Shown here one piece after another: positions 59,743 to 64,000 of a DNA stretch of 64,000 bases. The stretch's first letter is position 1. The number at the start of each line of letters is the position of its first letter. A program made the translations under genes and the position numbers. The stretch lies in NCBI GenBank assembly GCA_964560875.1, contig CAZLMW010000019.1, positions 22,835-86,834 of the forward strand, written 5' to 3'. The DNA comes from CAZLMW01 sp964560875 (GTDB lineage: Bacteria; Myxococcota_A; UBA9042). Below the pieces are notes generated by a model. It worked only from the letters and a program-made list of their open reading frames with translations, made no database searches and was not told where the DNA came from.

Positions 59743-60291
59743 TCACCGGCGCGGCAGCGCGTTGAATGCTTCTACAAGGTCCGACCGGCCAAGTGCCTCG
59801 TCCAACTGAGCGAGCAGATTGTGGGCCAAGGCCTCATCAACATCGCCGCTTCCGAGAAGGCCGGCGGCGTCTTCGATGTCCTTTCGGCGACCCGCCAGGA
59901 TCTTCATCACGACCAGGTCCGTCGAACTGGCCACCGGCACGACGACACCAGCGAGCTCCTCTGCGCTTGCACGCGACAATGCCTGCATTTCGAGTCCGGA
60001 GCGGCCGATCACAAGGTCGACCTCGAAGCCTCCGTTGTGGATCAGTGGCAAGACCGCGCCGCTTTCGAGCAATTCGGCCGCAAGCTCCGGGTATCTGTGC
60101 GCGAACCCGGCCTGCAGCATCGCCGCGACCAAGCCGTCGAGCTGCTCGTGCGCGACGATGCACGTCACATCGACGTCCTGTGTTGTACGCGGAACACCCC
60201 GGATGGAAACCGCCTGGGCTCCGAATACGAACCAGTCGTAGCCGGCCAGCCCGCCGACAAGCGCGGTCAGGCAATCACGTAGCGCAGACAT
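59743..60291 (-). CDS. Nucleotidyltransferase (MNT/AbiEii-like)
   Basis: This 182-residue protein has the minimal nucleotidyltransferase pattern VFGAQAVSIRGVPRTTQDVD, with the catalytic Asp39 and Asp41 and a third acidic candidate in GFEVDLVIG. Such proteins occur as toxins or antitoxins that add nucleotides or AMP to a partner or tRNA. The small gene upstream overlaps its start by 17 bases. Confidence 0.78.
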   Translation of the reverse strand: MSALRDCLTALVGGLAGYDWFVFGAQAVSIRGVPRTTQDVDVTCIVAHEQLDGLVAAMLQAGFAHRYPELAAELLESGAVLPLIHNGGFEVDLVIGRSGLEMQALSRASAEELAGVVVPVASSTDLVVMKILAGRRKDIEDAAGLLGSGDVDEALAHNLLAQLDEALGRSDLVEAFNALPRR

Positions 60292-60526
60292 GGGCGGCTC
60301 GGTCCAAGAGCGCTCGATACCGCAGGTGCGCGGCCAGATCTTCGCGGCGGTCTTCGTCAGATGGCCAGGACGGACGAGCCGCTTTCGCCGCCAGGTACAA
60401 CTCTTCACCGATTCGCGCCTTCACGCTGGCCGGCTGACGGGCGCGGCGGACGCGATCCAGGTCATCGAGCTGATTCCAGTTGCGGCGGGCGTATTGCCGT
60501 AACTCGTCCGGTCGCAGATCCACCAT
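60275..60526 (-). CDS. Small partner protein of the nucleotidyltransferase
   Basis: This 83-residue, highly charged, helical protein (DELRQYARRNWNQLDDLDR, EDLAAHLRYRALLDRAAHV) has the size and position of small partners of AbiEii/MNT-like nucleotidyltransferases. It is upstream of the larger gene and overlaps it by 17 bases. I cannot identify the family; a toxin-antitoxin or antiphage role is inference. Confidence 0.62.
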   Translation of the reverse strand: MVDLRPDELRQYARRNWNQLDDLDRVRRARQPASVKARIGEELYLAAKAARPSWPSDEDRREDLAAHLRYRALLDRAAHVCAT

Positions 60527-60638
60527 GGGAAGAAAGGTAGCACAACGTGTGTGTCGCCCGGTCTTGCTTCCGAGGGGCCCGCGGCTATCCACACAATGCG
60601 GTACCCTCTCCCACTCAGGCACGTACCCGGGGGCAGCA

Positions 60639-62684
60639 ATGAGGGCGCATCCAGCGGCCGTCGCGCTTTTTTCCATCTGCATCGCGCTCGTTGGCTGCGG
60701 CACGTCGACGATCGCCACGCCACCAGCGGGGCAAAATACGGGCGGCGGCTTCAACCCGCAGGGCAGCGACGTCTCCAAGTCCGATACGGGCCAAGCTGCG
60801 GACGCCGGCACGAGCGACTCGAGGGCCACGGCCGGCGCGGACACTGCTGCCAACGTCGATTCGGGCGGGACGAGTACGCCGGACACGTCGACCGCACCCG
60901 ATACAGCGGTTACCGACACAGCTACAGCCAAAGATTCGGGTTCGGACCCGATCGACGCCGGTCCAATGGACGCGGGTGCGGCCGACGCGGGGCCAGAGGA
61001 TGCGGGGACGCCAGATACGGGCCCAAGCTGCGTGAAGACCAAGCCGCCGACCGAGGTCTGCGACGGCGTCGACAACGACTGCGACGGCAAGACCGACGAT
61101 GTCAGCTGCGACGACAAGATCGCGTGCACGACCGAATCGTGTCTGGGCAAGGCCGGCTGTGTCTTCAAGGTGCTCGACACGGCGTGCGACGACGGCGACC
61201 CGTGCACCACCGACGACAAGTGCGCCAAGACTGGCTGCGTCGGACAACTGAAGGTCTGCGACGACAAGAACGATTGCACCAACGACAGCTGCAAGAAGGG
61301 CTTTGGTTGCCTGTTCTCAGACGTCTCGGGTCCGTGTGATGACGGCAAGACCTGCACGACGAACGACACGTGCAGCGGCGGCAAATGTTCGGGAAAGGCC
61401 AAGGTCTGCAACGACGGCAACGCCTGCACGACAGACGCCTGCGACGACAAGGCCGGGTGCACGGCCAAACCGCTCAAGGACGGCGCGGTCTGCATCGGCG
61501 GGACGTGCCAGGGCGGGACCTGCAAGAAGCCGGTGTGCACAGGTGGCCAGCTCGGTGGCAGCTACACGGTCGGGCCCGGCGGCAAGTGGGCGACCATCAA
61601 CGCGGCGATCAGCGCCCTCAAGACCAGCGGAGTTTGTGCCAAGACGACGGTCACGGTGCTCGCGGGCACGTACAAGGAGAGCCAGGGCTTCCGTTTCCCG
61701 GTCATCACGGGCGCGTCCAACACCAAGCGCGTGCACTTTCGGGCGGCGCCGGGCGCGACGGTCAAGCTGGTCGGAAACACCGGAACCAGCAGCTACAACG
61801 GCACCATCAAGATCGACAGCAACGCCGTCGGGCTGACGATCGAGGGCTTTGAGATCGACGGCAAAGAGCCCAACAACAAGGTCCGAAGCAGCTACAGCGG
61901 GCCCGTTGTCTTTGGCAGCTCGGGTGGCCACAAGCACATCACGCTCAGCAACCTGTACATCCACGACTTCGGGCCGACGGCGTGGAAGACCTACACCTAC
62001 CTCGGCGCCATCTACATGCAGCAGTCCAACACCGTGACGGACATCGAGATCCGCGGCTGCCGCATCCACAACATCAACCCGCCCAATTCGTTTCACACGC
62101 AGGGCGGCATCTCGACCCGAAACGGCCGCCACAACGGCTTTCGAATCATCGGCAACCGCATCTCGGGCGTGCGCAAGATGGACCTCATCAACCTGCGCAA
62201 CGGCAACGGCTGGACCGACGTCGTTATCGCCAACAACCAGCTCATCGTGGACGATGGCAAGTTCGCGGCGCTCGAGTGGTACGGCAGCAACACGCTGAAG
62301 ACGAACGCGGTGTTCGCGCACAACTCGGTGGTCCTTGCCAGCGGCGGCAAGGTCATTCGAGGCAGCCTCTCCGGCAACAAACAGGATGTGCGCAACAACC
62401 TCGTGTATGCGTTGGGCTCGGCGACGTTCATCCAGTCGACGCCGGTGAACACGTATGGTGGCAACTGTCTGCACGGTATCTCGGCACCCAATGGCGCCGT
62501 TGCCAAGCCGCCCGACGTCAAGGCCAAGCCTGTGTTCAAGTCCGGGGCGCCGAACTGGGACCTGCACCTGCAGCCGACCAGTCCGTGCCTCAACGGTGCG
62601 CCGCTGATGAACGCCGTTCGCTTCGACATCGATGGTGACAAGCGCAACAACCCCGCGGATATCGGCATGGACGAGATCAAGTAG
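60639..62684 (+). CDS. Lipoprotein with CDGxDNDCDGKTD repeats and a parallel beta-helix
   Basis: This 681-residue protein has a lipoprotein signal ending ALVGC and a Thr/Ser/Asp stalk. A CDGVDNDCDGKTDD motif and Notch-like CDD..C units follow. From about residue 310 a right-handed beta-helix (pectin-lyase fold) starts with GGKWATINAAISAL, and repeated Asn-rich turns continue to the end. It may bind or cut a polysaccharide; no catalytic triad is clear. The upstream in-frame ATG at 60480 is unlikely. Confidence 0.8.
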   Translation: MRAHPAAVALFSICIALVGCGTSTIATPPAGQNTGGGFNPQGSDVSKSDTGQAADAGTSDSRATAGADTAANVDSGGTSTPDTSTAPDTAVTDTATAKDSGSDPIDAGPMDAGAADAGPEDAGTPDTGPSCVKTKPPTEVCDGVDNDCDGKTDDVSCDDKIACTTESCLGKAGCVFKVLDTACDDGDPCTTDDKCAKTGCVGQLKVCDDKNDCTNDSCKKGFGCLFSDVSGPCDDGKTCTTNDTCSGGKCSGKAKVCNDGNACTTDACDDKAGCTAKPLKDGAVCIGGTCQGGTCKKPVCTGGQLGGSYTVGPGGKWATINAAISALKTSGVCAKTTVTVLAGTYKESQGFRFPVITGASNTKRVHFRAAPGATVKLVGNTGTSSYNGTIKIDSNAVGLTIEGFEIDGKEPNNKVRSSYSGPVVFGSSGGHKHITLSNLYIHDFGPTAWKTYTYLGAIYMQQSNTVTDIEIRGCRIHNINPPNSFHTQGGISTRNGRHNGFRIIGNRISGVRKMDLINLRNGNGWTDVVIANNQLIVDDGKFAALEWYGSNTLKTNAVFAHNSVVLASGGKVIRGSLSGNKQDVRNNLVYALGSATFIQSTPVNTYGGNCLHGISAPNGAVAKPPDVKAKPVFKSGAPNWDLHLQPTSPCLNGAPLMNAVRFDIDGDKRNNPADIGMDEIK

Positions 62685-62721
62685 CGATTCTGCGCCCTGA
62701 ACCCCGGACCAACCGAGGTCG

Positions 62722-63690
62722 ATGCCGGCAATGGACAACTCGAGACGCACGCTCCGGGTCGGGGTCGTGCAGATGCGGACGGACCGTGGGATCGATGAAA
62801 ACATCGCTCGGGCTCGCGCGATGGTGGTCGAGGCGGCCGCATCCGGCGCGAAGTTGGTGGTGCTGCCCGAGTTTTTCGCGTGCGGATACAGCTACTCACT
62901 CGACGCGCGCGCGCTTGCAGAGCCGCTGTCGGGTCGGTCGGCCGAGGTCCTGCAGACGCTCGCACGGGAACATGAGATCTGGCTGGGCGGGTGCGTCTAC
63001 GAGCGTGGCGACACGGCGTGCTTCGACACGTTCATTCTTGCCGGTCCCGATGGCGAGCAATACACGCATCGCAAGCGGCTGCCGTCGTCGTTTGAGTCCT
63101 TCTTCTTCGAGCCCGGCACCGATCCTGTCGTCGTGTCGACCCCGCTGGGTCGGATCGCTTTGGTGATCTGCTATGAGTCGATGCTGCCCGAGGTGCTGAC
63201 CGAGGTTGTCGATGAACGGGCCGAGCTGGTGCTCATCGGCTACTCCAGCCCCGGCACAAGCCCGTGGCTGACCCGTCTTCTCGGAGGCCCGCCGCTGGAC
63301 ATGTTGCGGCGGCTCGGTGCTCGTTGGGCGCGGACGACCGGGGCGCCGACGGCGGTGGCGTGCGTCACGGGAACCTGGACCTCCAAGGTGCCGTACGTGC
63401 CGCTTCTCCGCTTCTCGTTGCCCTTTCACGGGCAGTCGGCTGTCTATGACGCTGCCGGGAAGACGCTCACGTCCATGGACAGCACGGAAGGCGTCGTCGT
63501 CACGGATGTCGAACTCGGCGCGCCATCGCCGTCGCTCGCGGTTCCGTCGACCGAATTCGTGGAGCCCATCCCGTGGCTGGTGGGCAAGCTGCTCAAGCTT
63601 CCGGCCGTGATCGGCGCCCCGTCGTATCGACGTTGGCAACGCGAACAATCGCGTCTACGGGCCGATCCGGGCCCGAAGCACCTGATATAG
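62722..63690 (+). CDS. Carbon-nitrogen hydrolase (nitrilase superfamily)
   Basis: This 322-residue protein has the complete Glu-Lys-Cys triad: Glu50 in VVLPEFF, Lys118 in HRKRLPS and Cys150 in VICYES. This is a non-nitrilase amidase pattern. The C-terminal ~60 residues are Pro-rich and less conserved. An in-frame ATG at 62731 is an alternative start. The substrate is unknown. Confidence 0.85.
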   Translation: MPAMDNSRRTLRVGVVQMRTDRGIDENIARARAMVVEAAASGAKLVVLPEFFACGYSYSLDARALAEPLSGRSAEVLQTLAREHEIWLGGCVYERGDTACFDTFILAGPDGEQYTHRKRLPSSFESFFFEPGTDPVVVSTPLGRIALVICYESMLPEVLTEVVDERAELVLIGYSSPGTSPWLTRLLGGPPLDMLRRLGARWARTTGAPTAVACVTGTWTSKVPYVPLLRFSLPFHGQSAVYDAAGKTLTSMDSTEGVVVTDVELGAPSPSLAVPSTEFVEPIPWLVGKLLKLPAVIGAPSYRRWQREQSRLRADPGPKHLI

Positions 63691-63798
63691 CTCCCCCCTG
63701 CCAAAACCGCTCCAGGGGCTTCTGCGTGGCCTGTAGCGGCATATGCCTTCGAAAAAGGGCTCCGCGAAGGGCTCGAGGCGTCGATCTGGCTGCAAGAG

Positions 63799-64000
63799 CT
63801 ACCGCTGCCCAGATCCGCCGGGTCCGCCGCGCATTCCGGGTCCGCCGTGCGTTCCGGGTCCGCCGGGTCCGCCTCGCATTCCGGGTCCGCCGCGCATTCC
63901 GGGTCCACCGCGTGTCTCCGGTCCGCCTCGCCTGCCCTTTCCGTTGGGGCCACGGCGACCGTGCATGCCGCGCGGAGGACCATGGTGGCGACGACCCATC
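63799..64000 (-). CDS. C-terminal part of a Gly/Pro/Arg-rich protein (5' end outside window)
   Basis: The frame stays open to the window edge. The visible 66 residues end in repeated GGPGMR and GGPGG units encoded by short GC-rich repeats on the DNA. A local ATG at 63999 is not necessarily the start. Such tails occur in exported or RNA-binding proteins. Identification is not possible. Confidence 0.4.
   Translation of the reverse strand, partial: MGRRHHGPPRGMHGRRGPNGKGRRGGPETRGGPGMRGGPGMRGGPGGPGTHGGPGMRGGPGGSGQR

Overview
This 64-kb window is GC-rich, densely coded chromosomal DNA that looks like a Myxococcota (former Deltaproteobacteria) genome. The reasons are the many long secreted or lipid-anchored proteins with cysteine-rich repeats of the CDGxDNDCDGKTD and EqCDDGN..GDGC types, a Tol-Pal helper (CpoB) next to a LysM protein, an FHA/coiled-coil protein, and many ATGA-type overlaps. 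I saw no rRNA, tRNA, CRISPR array or intact transposase.

Layout. 1-6 kb: a truncated cell-wall amidase with a golvesin-like insert (minus strand), RseP and TsaB (plus), and a D-aminoacylase-type amidohydrolase (minus). 6.2-16.7 kb: a plus-strand block with a PqqD-like protein, a 2368-residue lipoprotein, a 57-residue candidate precursor peptide, an HPr-kinase-like protein, a radical SAM/SPASM enzyme and an S26-type peptidase. I read this as an uncharacterised RiPP-like peptide-modification locus, and it is the best candidate for a new system here. 16.7-19.3 kb: an SGNH hydrolase and a JmjC oxygenase, with two inverted copies of a ~178-bp MITE-like element; one copy appears to supply the start codon of the SGNH gene. 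19.4-22.4 kb: CpoB, a LysM protein and a methyltransferase. 22.6-27.8 kb: an FHA/coiled-coil protein followed by a Ycf46-like AAA ATPase, a Ycf35-like DUF1257 protein, a DUF2997 protein and an unknown protein.

28.5-43.4 kb: a eukaryote-like choline/ethanolamine phosphotransferase, then four very large secreted or lipoprotein genes. 43.5-51.5 kb: a cytidylyltransferase-like gene divergent from an overlapping run of phosphonopyruvate decarboxylase, MlaC-like, TolC-like, MMPL/RND-like and multi-pass membrane genes. This suggests synthesis and envelope transport of a phosphonate-containing product, possibly a phosphonolipid, although PEP mutase is not in the window. 51.6-54.4 kb: SRPBCC, LysR, YdjM-like membrane and lipoprotein genes. 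54.5-64 kb: more Cys-rich secreted proteins, a hemolysin-III/PAQR protein, a nucleotidyltransferase pair that may be a toxin-antitoxin system, a beta-helix lipoprotein, a nitrilase-family amidase and the tail of a Gly-rich protein.

Short in-frame tandem repeats of 15 or 18 bp recur in five separate genes, mostly in exported or linker segments. Product names rest on motifs read by eye; no database search was run.
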